In this document: piece after piece, positions 7,766 through 16,763 of the stretch
Layout of the letters: each line of letters starts with the position of its first letter
Numbering within the stretch: position 1 is the stretch's first letter
Assembly (NCBI GenBank): GCA_044360305.1
Contig: JBIKKQ010000002.1
Span: forward strand, 1-63,296
Length of the DNA stretch: 63,296 nucleotides
DNA from: QWPN01 sp044360305
Lineage (GTDB): Bacteria > Planctomycetota > Planctomycetia > Pirellulales > UBA1268
Reading direction: 5' to 3'
Notes under the pieces: generated by a model
The model's input: the letters and a program-made list of their open reading frames with translations, nothing else
What the model was told of the DNA's origin: nothing
Database searches by the model: none
Program-made: the position numbers and the translations under genes

Positions 7766-7786
7766 CGTGGGGTAGGGTTGCGAGGC
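7766..7786 (+). promoter_or_regulatory. Second copy of the 21-bp box
   Basis: The counterpart of 1992-2012, 100 bases before the lipoprotein ATG at 7886. It keeps CGTGGG, TA, GGTTG and AGGC and differs at four positions. It is a candidate promoter or operator shared by two Cys-rich lipoprotein genes. Confidence 0.35.
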
Positions 7787-7885
7787 TTCCGGCCCCGGCC
7801 GCACGTGACGCGGCTTCGGGTCCACCGGCGGAGGCCGCGATCTGGCACGGGCGGCCAAGGGTGGCGCCGGCGAGGAGAGACTTCG

Positions 7886-8326
7886 ATGCAGGTACGTGGA
7901 CGGGACACCATCGGCCGCGCCATCGCGTGCGGCGTCGCGGTCTTGGTCGGCTCCGGGCTGACCGGCTGCAAGTCGGTCACCGAGAAGTACATCGCGCTCG
8001 AGGTGTGGAAGTACGAGAAGCTGTTCGGCCATCTGCCGCCCGGTTTCGTCCCCCCCGGCGCCCCCCAGCCGGGCGCGGCGGGACCGCGGATCTGCGGCCA
8101 GGGTGGACCGTGCCAGACCGGCTGCCAGGCTCCGGCCGAAGGCTGTGACCAGTGCGCGGGCGTCGAGGGGGGCCAGGTGCTGCCCGGCGGGCCGCCCCCG
8201 GCCGCCGGGGCGCCGGCCGGTCCTGGTGGATCGCCCGGACCGATCGGGCCGATGAGCCCGACGAGCCACGTGCGCGGCTCGGTCTCCAAGCCGGTGATCA
8301 TTTCCGACGAGATGGTGATCCCGTAG
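7886..8326 (+). CDS. Cys/Pro/Gly-rich lipoprotein, function unknown
   Basis: A 146-residue protein with a lipoprotein signal: basic N-terminus, a hydrophobic run A-I-A-C-G-V-A-V-L-V-G and the lipobox G-L-T-G-C-K. The mature part has a short helical stretch (S-V-T-E-K-Y-I-A-L-E-V-W-K-Y-E-K-L-F-G), a Cys-rich middle (I-C-G-Q-G-G-P-C-Q-T-G-C) and a Pro/Gly/Ala-rich tail. The ribosome binding site CGAGGAGAG is at 7871-7879, 6 bases before the ATG. Style and leader box link it to the 89-residue protein at 2086. No domain is recognised; an envelope structural or metal-binding role is a guess. It converges on a DUF4239 gene 21 bases away. Confidence 0.65.
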   Translation: MQVRGRDTIGRAIACGVAVLVGSGLTGCKSVTEKYIALEVWKYEKLFGHLPPGFVPPGAPQPGAAGPRICGQGGPCQTGCQAPAEGCDQCAGVEGGQVLPGGPPPAAGAPAGPGGSPGPIGPMSPTSHVRGSVSKPVIISDEMVIP

Positions 8327-8347
8327 CCGGCGCTGCGTCGGTGGCGG

Positions 8348-9169
8348 TCAGTAGGCTGGCGGCCGGCCGTGGGCCTCGCCGGCGTGGACGGGCCCGGCCT
8401 CGAACTGGCCCTCGAAGATCCCGATGTCGATCTCGAACGGCCGCGCGGATACCGACAACTCGCCGGCGAACGGATAGCCGAACAGCGAGACGAGGTACAG
8501 GTTGAGCCCGATCACCAGGGCCACCAGTGCCGTCAGCAGCGTCTGGAGCCGGGTGTTACCGACGCTGAACAGGCCGGCGAACAGGATCGTGACCGCGGCG
8601 CCGATGAGCAGGGCCGCCCACTCGATGATCGGGATGCCGTACTGGGCCATGGTGGCCCGGTCGCGCCGTCGATCCCACAGGTCCCGGGCCTGCTCCAGCA
8701 GCAGGGGAAACACGGTCTTGTGCGTCTCCGTCACCGGCTCGAAGTCGTCGAGTGACCGCACCAGCTGCATGGCGGTCCGCCGCGCCTCGACGCTCATCCG
8801 GGCCTGCTGCATCAGCCGCCACTCGACGTTGACGACCTGGTCGGCGTAGCCGCGGCAGTGGTCCTGGACCCGCGTCCGCTGCGGCTCCGGCAGCCGCTCC
8901 GCGAGCAGGAAGATGTCGGCGAGACTGTTCGACTCCTGCTGGACGATCTCCATCGCCCGCTCGAACCGGACCATGGCATCGACGACGATCAGCCCGAGCA
9001 GCACCGCGTACAGCGTGCCGACGATGGCGAGCAGGTTGCCGGTGGCGTCGTGCGCCTGGCGCAGCACCGCCTCGGGAAACAGCCGCTGCACCAGGGTGAC
9101 GATCAGGACCGCGATGCCGATCCCGCTCCCCACGAGCAACACCCCGATCCAGCAGCCGGCGAATACCAT
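8348..9169 (-). CDS. DUF4239 membrane protein
   Basis: A 273-residue integral membrane protein. Two hydrophobic segments lie near the N-terminus (about 5-25 and 45-65, the second as L-L-A-I-V-G-T-L-Y-A-V-L-L-G-L), followed by a polar helical domain rich in Arg/Glu/Gln (about 70-180), then two more membrane segments (about 180-235) and a short tail. Two helices, a helical domain and two helices is the DUF4239 pattern. Its role is not known. It is the last gene of a leftward operon with the FHA protein and panB, starting 30 bases after panB. A second family member is encoded at 24479-25282. Confidence 0.8.
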   Translation of the reverse strand: MVFAGCWIGVLLVGSGIGIAVLIVTLVQRLFPEAVLRQAHDATGNLLAIVGTLYAVLLGLIVVDAMVRFERAMEIVQQESNSLADIFLLAERLPEPQRTRVQDHCRGYADQVVNVEWRLMQQARMSVEARRTAMQLVRSLDDFEPVTETHKTVFPLLLEQARDLWDRRRDRATMAQYGIPIIEWAALLIGAAVTILFAGLFSVGNTRLQTLLTALVALVIGLNLYLVSLFGYPFAGELSVSARPFEIDIGIFEGQFEAGPVHAGEAHGRPPAY

Positions 9170-9199
9170 CGTTGCACCCCTCGTCGCGTGCGTCCCGGG

Positions 9200-10030
9200 T
9201 CAGGCGAGGGTCTCGGCGGGGCCCGGGAAGCGGCGGGCCTCGACGTCGGCCCGCCACCGGGCAAGGGCGTCGGCGATCGTCCCGGCCGTGTCGGCGTACC
9301 GCCGGACGAACGTCGGGACACGGTCCGGGGAGAGGCCGACGAGATCGTGCATCACGAGCACCTGGCCGTCGCAGTCCGGGCCCGCCCCGATGCCGATCGT
9401 GGGCACGCCGATCGTGGCGGTGATCTCCGCCGCGATCGGCGCCGGAATGCATTCGAGCACGACGGCGCAGGCGCCGGCCTCCGCCGCGGCGCGGGCATCG
9501 GCCAGCAGCCGATCGGCGTCGCGCTGCACCCGGTAGCCGCCGAGCTGGTGCACCGCCTGGGGCCGCAGGCCGACGTGGCCGAAGACGGGAATCCCGGCCG
9601 CCGCGATCGCCCCGATCACCTCCGCCTGGCCGGCGGTGCCCTCGAGCTTCACCGCGGAGCAGCCGGTCTCCTTGAGAATCCGGGCGGACGATTCCACGGC
9701 CGTGCGGACGCCGAGGTGCTGGAGTGGAAACGGCAGATCGACTACGACCAGCGCCCGCGTCACCCCCCGGGCCACGATCTCGCCGTGATAGATCATCTGC
9801 TCCAGCGTGGCCGGGATGGTGGACGACCGGCCGGCCACGACCATCGCCACGCTGTCGCCCACGAGCACGCAGTCCACCCCTGCGGCGTCGGCCAGCCGCG
9901 CACCGGGCCAGTCATAGGCCGTGACCATGGTGATCGGCCTGCGGTCACGGCGGGCCGCCGCCAGGTCGCGGATGGTCACCCGGCGCGGGGCCGCCGGCTG
10001 ACCCGGGCCGCCGACGGACGGTCCGTTCAT
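9200..10030 (-). CDS. panB: 3-methyl-2-oxobutanoate hydroxymethyltransferase PanB
   Basis: A 276-residue ketopantoate hydroxymethyltransferase, first enzyme of pantothenate (vitamin B5/CoA) synthesis; it transfers a one-carbon unit from 5,10-methylene-tetrahydrofolate to 2-oxoisovalerate in the cytoplasm. Family landmarks are M-V-T-A-Y-D near residue 35, the metal/substrate loop V-G-D-S-V-A-M-V-V, K-L-E-G in the middle, F-G-H-V-G-L-R-P-Q, A-V-V-L-E-C-I-P, and I-G-I-G-A-G-P-D-C-D-G-Q-V-L-V. The catalytic Glu is in the L-E-C-I-P motif. Its start overlaps the FHA gene stop as ATGA. panC and panD are not in the window. Confidence 0.96.
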   Translation of the reverse strand: MNGPSVGGPGQPAAPRRVTIRDLAAARRDRRPITMVTAYDWPGARLADAAGVDCVLVGDSVAMVVAGRSSTIPATLEQMIYHGEIVARGVTRALVVVDLPFPLQHLGVRTAVESSARILKETGCSAVKLEGTAGQAEVIGAIAAAGIPVFGHVGLRPQAVHQLGGYRVQRDADRLLADARAAAEAGACAVVLECIPAPIAAEITATIGVPTIGIGAGPDCDGQVLVMHDLVGLSPDRVPTFVRRYADTAGTIADALARWRADVEARRFPGPAETLA

Positions 10031-10650
10031 GGCAGCCCCTTGAGAAAATCGTCGAGGCTCGCGTCTCCCTGCGCGGGCGGCTCACCGGCGTCACCGAGGA
10101 ACTCGAACGAGGCCCCGGGATCCACGGCTTCCGTGGCGGCGGGCAGGTCGAAGGCATCCGCTGCCGGCAACTCCTCGGGTACGAAGCCGTGGTCGTCAGT
10201 TGGCAACTCAGCCGTTGTCAGGTCCGGGAAAGCCGGATCGCCGGCCGGCAGATCCGGTGGCTCCGCGGGCGGGTCTGGCATCGCGGCCACTTCGGCCAGT
10301 GCCGGCATGTCGGGCAACGCCGGCGATTCGGGCATCGCGGCGGGCTGCTCCACCGGCGTGAAGTCGATGCGAAAGGCGATGTCTCCGATTCGCGCCACGG
10401 TGCCGGGGGCCACCTCGATGGCGACGCTCGGCGCGAGCCGCTGTTTGTCGATCCGCGTGCCGTTGGTGGAGCCGAGATCCCGCAGGTAGACCTTGTCGTC
10501 GGCCGTGAAGATCTCGCAGTGACGCCGGCTCACGCTCTCCTGTTTGATGCGCAGGGTCGCCTCCTCACCCCGGCCGACGACGACGGGAAGTGGAGCCGAC
10601 AGCGTCCGTTGCTGGGCAGGCGGAGCGACGATCGCGAGGCTGACATCCAT
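10027..10650 (-). CDS. FHA-domain protein
   Basis: A 207-residue protein whose first ~100 residues form a forkhead-associated domain, a phosphothreonine-binding module: V-V-G-R-G-E-E-A, then S-V-S-R-R-H-C-E-I, and D-L-G-S-T-N-G-T-R-I. The Arg of G-R, Ser-Arg-x-His and the N-G motif are the expected phosphopeptide-binding residues. The C-terminal half is disordered and rich in Pro, Ala, Glu and Asp. There is no membrane segment or signal peptide. FHA proteins commonly pair with Ser/Thr kinases such as the one encoded at 56601, but no direct link is visible. It heads the leftward operon FHA-panB-DUF4239; the biological reason for the union with panB is unclear. Confidence 0.9.
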   Translation of the reverse strand: MDVSLAIVAPPAQQRTLSAPLPVVVGRGEEATLRIKQESVSRRHCEIFTADDKVYLRDLGSTNGTRIDKQRLAPSVAIEVAPGTVARIGDIAFRIDFTPVEQPAAMPESPALPDMPALAEVAAMPDPPAEPPDLPAGDPAFPDLTTAELPTDDHGFVPEELPAADAFDLPAATEAVDPGASFEFLGDAGEPPAQGDASLDDFLKGLP

Positions 10651-10788
10651 GGACGGGCGGGTCTTGACCAGCGGGCTCTGGGCGGAGGCGGGAATATCAG
10701 GCTGCCGGTCACAAGCTGTCCCTTGATTTTACACAGGCCGCGCCCGGGCAAAAGGCCCGCGGCCGGCCTGTCCCCCCTGCCCTGCGCA

Positions 10789-10831
10789 GAAACCCCGCCC
10801 CACCCCGATGATGATCTTGCGGCGGGGTTTC
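10789..10831. repeat. 11-bp perfect inverted repeat
   Basis: GAAACCCCGCC (10789-10799) is repeated as its exact complement GGCGGGGTTTC (10821-10831), with 21 bases between. The right arm overlaps the -35 box and spacer of the tRNA-Gly promoter. It could be a hairpin or, since it straddles a promoter, an operator; there is no convergent gene to terminate. Confidence 0.6.
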
Positions 10832-10844
10832 GCGCCCCTATAAT
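10817..10844 (+). promoter_or_regulatory. Sigma70 promoter for tRNA-Gly
   Basis: TTGCGG (10817-10822), a 16-base spacer and a perfect TATAAT (10839-10844). Transcription would start near 10851, about 54 bases before the tRNA. This is the best match to the sigma70 consensus in the window and may also drive tig-clpP-clpP. Confidence 0.75.
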
Positions 10845-10904
10845 CGCCCGGTTCGCATGGTGCAGTCCACCCGCCGACCCGGTCGGGGGGCGGACCGTCC
10901 CTGT

Positions 10905-10977
10905 GCGGGTGTAGCTCAGTTGGTAGAGCACCACGTTGCCAACGTGGTTGTCGTGGGTTCGAATCCCATCACCCGCT
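10905..10977 (+). tRNA. tRNA-Gly (anticodon GCC)
   Basis: A 73-base cloverleaf. The acceptor stem is GCGGGTG/CACCCGC with discriminator T, the D arm contains TAGCTCAGTTGGTAGAGC, the anticodon stem CCACG/CGTGG encloses the loop TTGCCAA with anticodon GCC, and the T arm is GTGGG-TTCGAAT-CCCAT. The 3' CCA is not encoded. It lies 168 bases before tig and has its own strong promoter. Confidence 0.97.
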
Positions 10978-11145
10978 TCGAATCATCCCGATCCGATCAC
11001 GTTCGCCGCCCGTATTCGGGGCCGCGTTCCGGCGACGTTCGCAGGCTGCGAGTCGGCCCGGGGCAGGCTTCCCGCGGGTCGGACGGTCGGTCGGTGCCGT
11101 TCAACTCAGTCCGTGCAGTCCCTGGAGCCGCCTGCGGAGCCGACC

Positions 11146-12624
11146 ATGTCGAGCGACACGACCACCCTCGCCCAGCCTGAAGCCGAGACACCGAAGCCGC
11201 TCCAGCTCGAGGTCTCCATCGACAAAGTCTCCACCTGCGAGCGGCGCGTCACCGTGACGATTCCGCGCGAGGACATCGTCCGCTACCAGGACGATGCGCT
11301 GGCGGAATTGATGCCGGCGGCGGCCCTGCCCGGGTTTCGCCCCGGCCGCGCCCCGCGGCGGCTCGTCGGCAGCCGGTTCAAGACCGAGTTGTCCGATCAG
11401 ATCCGCTCCAAGCTGCTCACCGACGCGCTCACGCAGGTCTCGGAGCAGGAGAAGCTGACGCCGATCAGCGAGCCGGAGCTCGACGCCAACGCGGTCCTCC
11501 TGCCCGAGGATGGACCGATGACGTTCGACTTTTCGATCGAGGTCCGGCCCGAGTTCGACATGCCCGCCTGGAAGGGACTGTCGATCAGCAGGCCGGCGCG
11601 GGAGATTTCCGCGGCCGACGTGGACACCGCGGTGGCGAACCTGCTCCGCGAACGGAGCCGGTTCATCCCGCACGACGGCCCGCCCGCCCCGGGCGACATG
11701 ATCGTGGCCAACGTCCGCTGCACCGACGGCGGCCGGCTGCTCTCCGAGGCCGCCGAGGTGGAGATGGTCGTCCGGCCGCGGCTCTCGTTCGCCGACGCGG
11801 AGCTGGCCGGCTTCGACACGCTGGTGAAGGCGGCCCGCCCGGGCACGACCGTCACGGCCACGGTCCGGGTCTCCGACGAGGCGGCGGTCGAGGACCTGCG
11901 CGGCAAGGACGTCACGGTCGAGATGGCGATCCTCGAAGTCAAGAAGCACGAACTGCCGGAGCTGACGCCGACGATCCTCGAGGATCTCGGTGGCTTCGAG
12001 TCCGAGGAGCAGCTGCGGACGATGGTGCAGCGGCAGCTCGAGGGGCAGCTGGAGTGGCATCGCCGCCGGCAGGTGCGGCAGCAGGTGGCCGCCGCCCTGA
12101 CCGCATCGGCCGACTGGGATCTGCCCCCGTCCCTGCTGCGCCGGCAGGCGCAGCGGGAATTGGAGCGGTCGATCCTCGAGCTTCGGCGCAGCGGCTTCGA
12201 CAACGACGCCATCCGCCGGCATGTCAACGACCTGCGGCAGACCGTGATGGCCAGCACGTCCCGGGCCCTCAAGGAGCACTTCATCCTCGAACGGATCGCC
12301 GAGGAGGAGGGGATCGCCGACACGCCCGCCGACTACGACGACGAGATCCGGGCGATCGCGGACCAGGCGGGCGAGTCGCCGCGCCGCGTGCGGGCCGGCC
12401 TCGAGCGGCGCGGCCTGATGGACGTGCTGCGGAACCAGATCATCGAACGCAAGACGATCGACCTGGTGACGTCCCACGCCACGTTCAAGGACACCCCGTT
12501 CGAGTTCCACACGCCGGATGCGGAGGCCGTCGATCTCGCCGTCTGCGGCGCGGTCGTGGGTGAGGAGGAGATCCCCACCGCACGGCAGTCGGAGCCGGCG
12601 GCCCGGCCCGGCGGCCGCGGCTGA
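11146..12624 (+). CDS. tig: Trigger factor (ribosome-associated chaperone)
   Basis: A 492-residue trigger factor, which binds the ribosome exit tunnel and helps nascent chains fold. The N-terminal ribosome-binding domain carries the signature L-P-G-F-R-P-G-R-A-P near residue 65 (the GFRxGxxP loop). The middle is a degenerate FKBP-like prolyl isomerase domain (about 155-250) and the C-terminal part is long helical arms. A short disordered tail rich in Glu, Ala and Pro ends the protein; total length is somewhat above the usual 430-450. I chose the ATG at 11146 because the conserved fold begins about 20 residues later; the longer frame starts inside the tRNA. It leads the tig-clpP-clpP operon. 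Confidence 0.95.
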   Translation: MSSDTTTLAQPEAETPKPLQLEVSIDKVSTCERRVTVTIPREDIVRYQDDALAELMPAAALPGFRPGRAPRRLVGSRFKTELSDQIRSKLLTDALTQVSEQEKLTPISEPELDANAVLLPEDGPMTFDFSIEVRPEFDMPAWKGLSISRPAREISAADVDTAVANLLRERSRFIPHDGPPAPGDMIVANVRCTDGGRLLSEAAEVEMVVRPRLSFADAELAGFDTLVKAARPGTTVTATVRVSDEAAVEDLRGKDVTVEMAILEVKKHELPELTPTILEDLGGFESEEQLRTMVQRQLEGQLEWHRRRQVRQQVAAALTASADWDLPPSLLRRQAQRELERSILELRRSGFDNDAIRRHVNDLRQTVMASTSRALKEHFILERIAEEEGIADTPADYDDEIRAIADQAGESPRRVRAGLERRGLMDVLRNQIIERKTIDLVTSHATFKDTPFEFHTPDAEAVDLAVCGAVVGEEEIPTARQSEPAARPGGRG

Positions 12625-12646
12625 ACCCCCCGCACACCCTTCCGAG

Positions 12647-13282
12647 ATGCCGATGCACCCACGCCCCGTCGATCCGCTGGCCTCGTCCGCCTACCGCGAT
12701 TATCAGCGGCAGCGGCAGATGACGCTCGGCGACCTGCTGCTCGAAAACCGGATCATCCTCCTCCAGGGAGAGATCTACGACGGCAACGCCAACGAGCTGG
12801 TGATGAAGCTCCTCTACCTGCAGAGCGAGAACCGGCGCAAGGACATCCACTTCTACATCAATTCGCCCGGCGGCAGCGTGACGGCCACGATGGCGATCTA
12901 CGACACGATGCAGATCCTCACCTGCCCCGTGGCCACGTACTGCGTCGGGCTGGCCGCCAGCGGCGGTGCCGTGCTGCTGGCGGGGGGGGCGAAGGGAAAG
13001 CGGTTCGCCCTGCCGCATGCCAAGGTGATGATCCACCAGCCCTACGGCCAGGTCGGCGGCCAGGTGAGCGACATCGAGATCCAGGCCGACGAGATCATCA
13101 AGACCCGGGCGATCCTCAACGAGATCCTCGCCGGCCATACCGGGCAGCCGATCGACCGCATCGCCCGCGACACCGACCGCGATCGCTATCTCACGGCAAC
13201 CGAGGCGAAGGAGTACGGCCTCGTGGACGAGGTGCTGACGCGGCCGCCGCCGTCCGCGGACGAACAGGAAGAGAAGGACTGA
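12647..13282 (+). CDS. clpP: ATP-dependent Clp protease proteolytic subunit, copy 1
   Basis: A 211-residue ClpP, the serine peptidase that forms a two-ring barrel and degrades proteins fed by ClpX/ClpA/ClpC. The triad is present: Ser in G-L-A-A-S-G-G-A, His in M-I-H-Q-P, Asp in R-D-T-D-R-D. The residue after the nucleophile is Gly instead of the usual Met (A-S-M-G), and the preceding Gln is Leu; both differ from copy 2 and could alter the active-site pocket. The start M-P-M-H-P lies 22 bases after tig. The pair may form mixed rings, as known for ClpP1P2 of mycobacteria and Listeria. No clpX follows in this window. Confidence 0.95.
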   Translation: MPMHPRPVDPLASSAYRDYQRQRQMTLGDLLLENRIILLQGEIYDGNANELVMKLLYLQSENRRKDIHFYINSPGGSVTATMAIYDTMQILTCPVATYCVGLAASGGAVLLAGGAKGKRFALPHAKVMIHQPYGQVGGQVSDIEIQADEIIKTRAILNEILAGHTGQPIDRIARDTDRDRYLTATEAKEYGLVDEVLTRPPPSADEQEEKD

Positions 13283-13341
13283 CGCCCGCCCCGCGTGCAT
13301 CGCCCCAGGAACAGCCCCAGCCCCGTCCGCGAAAGAATCCC

Positions 13342-13938
<597 letters not shown>

Positions 13939-14023
13939 GGGGTTTGCCCGGCGGAGCCGGGGACGATGGATCGAGGCAGACGACGGGCCGGCGGCGGCCC
14001 GGTGAGGCGCAGGGAGGCGCATC

Positions 14024-14944
14024 ATGCAGACCACCATCCGCAACGCGGCGGCAGGGCTTTCGGGCCTGTGGCTGATCGGGTTCGTGGCGTTTCTGGCGGG
14101 CTGTCGCAGCGACCTGGGCCAGCAGTTGCTGGAACGCGAACTCCGCTATCAGGAAGACCAGATCTACCAGCTCCAGGACGAGCTTCAGGAGCAGTGCTCC
14201 AGGCTCGAGCAGTCGGCGAGCGAAAACGCCAGCCTGCGCCGGCAACTCGGCCTTGCGCCCGGTGATCAGGCGACGCCGCGGACTGGGCCGGTTCGGCCGC
14301 GGCCGCCGGCCGGCGCGGCCCCGGTGCCGCCGGCGATCCAACTGCCCGACGGGCCGGGGCGGCAGCCGGCGGGCCCGCCCCTGAAACCGGCCCCGCCCGA
14401 TCTCGAGGGTGTGCCGCCGTTGCCGACGGGTGATGCCGGCCGCTCGACGACGGTGCCGGCCGGCGGCGGCCTCGACTTTCCCCCTGGCCCTGCGCCGATC
14501 GATCCCGCCGCCCGGCCGTTTGAGACGACGGCGGGAGGGGCGACCGGCCGCCGGACCTCGTTCGACGTGCCGGTGCCGGAGGGGCCGCCCGCCCGGGTCG
14601 TCGTCAATCTGGCGCAGACCGCGTGCATCGCCGACGCCGGCACGGCCGCCGGCCTGCGGCTGGTGTTCGAGGTTCGCGACGACGAGGAGCGGCTCGTGGC
14701 CGCGGCCGGGGACGTGACGATCACCGTGTTCGATGCCGCCGATTCGGGGCCGTTGGCCCGGTGGGAGATACCGGCCGCGCAGGCGGCGGGGCATTTCCGG
14801 CGCACGTCGCGGGCCCGGGGGCTGCACTTCGACCTTCCCTGGCAGGGACGCGGCCCGACGGCGGACACGGTCCGGGTGGTCGTGGGTTTCGTTCCACCCG
14901 GCGGCCCGCCGCTGGAGACCGAAGCGACGATCAGGACCCGCTGA
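14024..14944 (+). CDS. Coiled-coil lipoprotein, function unknown
   Basis: A 306-residue predicted lipoprotein: hydrophobic signal ending in F-L-A-G-C-R at about residues 23-28, then a coiled-coil helix of about 45 residues (Q-Q-L-L-E-R-E-L-R-Y-Q-E-D-Q-I-Y-Q-L), a long Pro/Gly-rich linker (about 80-180) and a C-terminal beta-rich domain (V-V-V-N-L-A-Q-T to the end). AGGGAGG at 14011-14017 is a good ribosome binding site, 6 bases from the ATG. The architecture suggests a periplasmic or outer-membrane-tethered protein with an oligomerising stalk. I recognise no named family. Its 3' end overlaps the convergent membrane protein gene by 14 bases. Confidence 0.75.
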   Translation: MQTTIRNAAAGLSGLWLIGFVAFLAGCRSDLGQQLLERELRYQEDQIYQLQDELQEQCSRLEQSASENASLRRQLGLAPGDQATPRTGPVRPRPPAGAAPVPPAIQLPDGPGRQPAGPPLKPAPPDLEGVPPLPTGDAGRSTTVPAGGGLDFPPGPAPIDPAARPFETTAGGATGRRTSFDVPVPEGPPARVVVNLAQTACIADAGTAAGLRLVFEVRDDEERLVAAAGDVTITVFDAADSGPLARWEIPAAQAAGHFRRTSRARGLHFDLPWQGRGPTADTVRVVVGFVPPGGPPLETEATIRTR

Positions 14945-16451
14945 CGCTGGTGCAGTAGGTCCAGAGCACCTGCAGCCAGGGCAGCGTCCACGGGTTCCAT
15001 GTCGGGTAGGCCGCGCTGGCCACGCTCACGGCGAGCAGGGCCGCCGCCAGCAGCCGACGGCCGCGGGTGGCGGCGAGGGCGTCGGCTGCCGGGATCATGG
15101 CGTAGAGCCAGAGTGGCGCGAACCACAGCGCCCAGCGGAAGCCCGTCGCCGTGCCGCCGTAGTTGCGGTCCTCGAGCGGCCGCATCACGTAGAACGCCAG
15201 GCAGACGACGGTGCAGGCGAAGATCGCCGCCGCCAGCCAGCGGCCGTGCCCGTCCCCGGCATCACGTTGGACGACGAGCAGCACCAGGCCGGCGAGACTC
15301 AGCAGCCAGACCGGCGTGAGCGAGAAGATGCCGTGGTGGCCGACGAGGACGTGAAACGCGTAGGCCGCCGGTGACGGCTCCCCCTGGTCAATCGCGCTCT
15401 TGGGGACGTTCGGCTTCCAGTAGCTGTCGATGACGCGGCCGCCGCGTTGAAACTGGTAGTCGTACCAGCCCCCCGGGACATGCCGCTCGGTGTAGGCCGG
15501 GCGGATCGTGCCGTGGGCGAGCTGGTTGGTGCCGCAGGCGGCCACGCCGACGAGCAGGGCGGCGGGCAGTGCGAAAAGCAGCGTCTGCCGGGGCGCGACC
15601 CGGAGGAGGAGCAGGCCGCCGAGGCCGACGAACGCCAGGCCGGGCAGCTCGCAGGCGGCGAGGAACGCGGCGGCCAGTCCGGCGACGAAGAACCAGCGCC
15701 GGCGGCGCTCCCCTTGGCGGACGATCCGGAGCATCGCGTCGAGCGCGACCATCGCGGCGAAGGCCGCCGGCCAGTGGTTGGTGAACGCGACGGCGTAGGC
15801 CGTGAGCAGTGTCCCGAGGGCGGCGGCCGCGAACACGAACAACCGGCCGAAGTCGGTCGTGCCGTACCGCTCGACGATCCGGGCGAGCAGCGCCAGATAG
15901 GCTGCGAACGGGACGACGTTCCAGCAGAACAGGAGGATCCGGCCGAGTTCGTGGGGGTGCGTGCCGAGCGTCCTGCCGGTGAGCCGGTGGAGCAGCCAGT
16001 AGCCGCCGGCCATGATCGTCGGCAGCAGCGGCGGCTTGCTGGAGTAGAGATGCCCCTCGTCGGGGCCCGGGGCCGGGCCGCCGCGGCCGTCGTGCTTGAC
16101 CATGTCGATCGTGTCCCAGCCGGGCTGGGACACGATGTCGTCGATGGCGTAGGTGCCGTGCTCGACCAGCGCCCGGACGGTGCACCAGCGGCTCCGGTCG
16201 TTGCCACTGAGAAACGGCCGTTGCAGGTGGCGAAGCCGCGGCTCCGCCCCGGGGGCCGTCTGCCGCCGCGCCTCCTCGTTGAGGTGCCGCTCGAGGCGGA
16301 TCGTGTCGACCGAGTTGACGGCGAACAGCCGGCCGGTGACGTTGCCGATCGCGACCGCCGCCACGAGCAGGTACACCCCGCGGCGCAGCGCGGCACGAGG
16401 GTCGGCTTCGGGCGCGGGGGTCATGGCGGGCCGTCGGTCGGGAACGGACAT
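14931..16451 (-). CDS. Polytopic membrane protein, GT-C glycosyltransferase-like
   Basis: About 506 residues with ten or more hydrophobic segments. After the first helix comes a soluble loop with a conserved-looking S-S-K-P-P-L-L-P-T, reminiscent of the K-P-P motif in ArnT/PMT-type GT-C enzymes that use polyprenyl-phosphate sugars; R-L-E-R-H-L-N in the first external loop may supply acidic residues. A GT-C role is an inference; no substrate is evident. The start is uncertain: ATG 16451 (M-S-V-P-D-R-R) is used here, but a TAGTAT box (16453-16458, minus strand) just before it would favour the inner ATG at 16424. The nearby GT2 dolichyl-phosphate-mannose-synthase-like gene could supply its lipid-linked sugar. 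Confidence 0.65.
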   Translation of the reverse strand: MSVPDRRPAMTPAPEADPRAALRRGVYLLVAAVAIGNVTGRLFAVNSVDTIRLERHLNEEARRQTAPGAEPRLRHLQRPFLSGNDRSRWCTVRALVEHGTYAIDDIVSQPGWDTIDMVKHDGRGGPAPGPDEGHLYSSKPPLLPTIMAGGYWLLHRLTGRTLGTHPHELGRILLFCWNVVPFAAYLALLARIVERYGTTDFGRLFVFAAAALGTLLTAYAVAFTNHWPAAFAAMVALDAMLRIVRQGERRRRWFFVAGLAAAFLAACELPGLAFVGLGGLLLLRVAPRQTLLFALPAALLVGVAACGTNQLAHGTIRPAYTERHVPGGWYDYQFQRGGRVIDSYWKPNVPKSAIDQGEPSPAAYAFHVLVGHHGIFSLTPVWLLSLAGLVLLVVQRDAGDGHGRWLAAAIFACTVVCLAFYVMRPLEDRNYGGTATGFRWALWFAPLWLYAMIPAADALAATRGRRLLAAALLAVSVASAAYPTWNPWTLPWLQVLWTYCTSVSGS

Positions 16452-16514
16452 GATACTACCCTGAGCATCCAATAGTCGACACGTGCTGGGTCACGGTTCG
16501 GGGCCGCCCACGCC

Positions 16515-16636
16515 CGCTCGCCGGACGTTCACTGCGGCCCTCCCGGCCTCCGTTCACTCGATGCTGCCTGCGCTTCGGCCTCCGGGCCTGCGCTTGTCAG
16601 CAACGCCGGCTCCCTGGGCATGGGCAGCCCCTCACG
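16515..16636 (+). repeat. Dispersed ~122-bp repeat, copy 1
   Basis: Copy 1 of a non-coding repeat found again at 17783-17903 in the same orientation. It opens with CGCTCGCCGGACGTTC, contains ATGCTGCCTGCGCT in the middle and ends with CCCCTCACG; by eye about three quarters of positions agree. It fills most of the 312-base gap 16452-16763. The rest holds a TATAGT box (16714-16719) that could serve the GT2 gene. Confidence 0.75.
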
Positions 16637-16763
16637 GACTCCGCCTTCCCAACGTGCTCCCGGTAGGAAAGCCCTCGCGGACGCCACGATCGGGACGGTC
16701 AACGGGCGGCGAGTATAGTTGGGTCGAATCCGTCCGGCCACCGCCCGTCGCTCCGGTTCCTGC

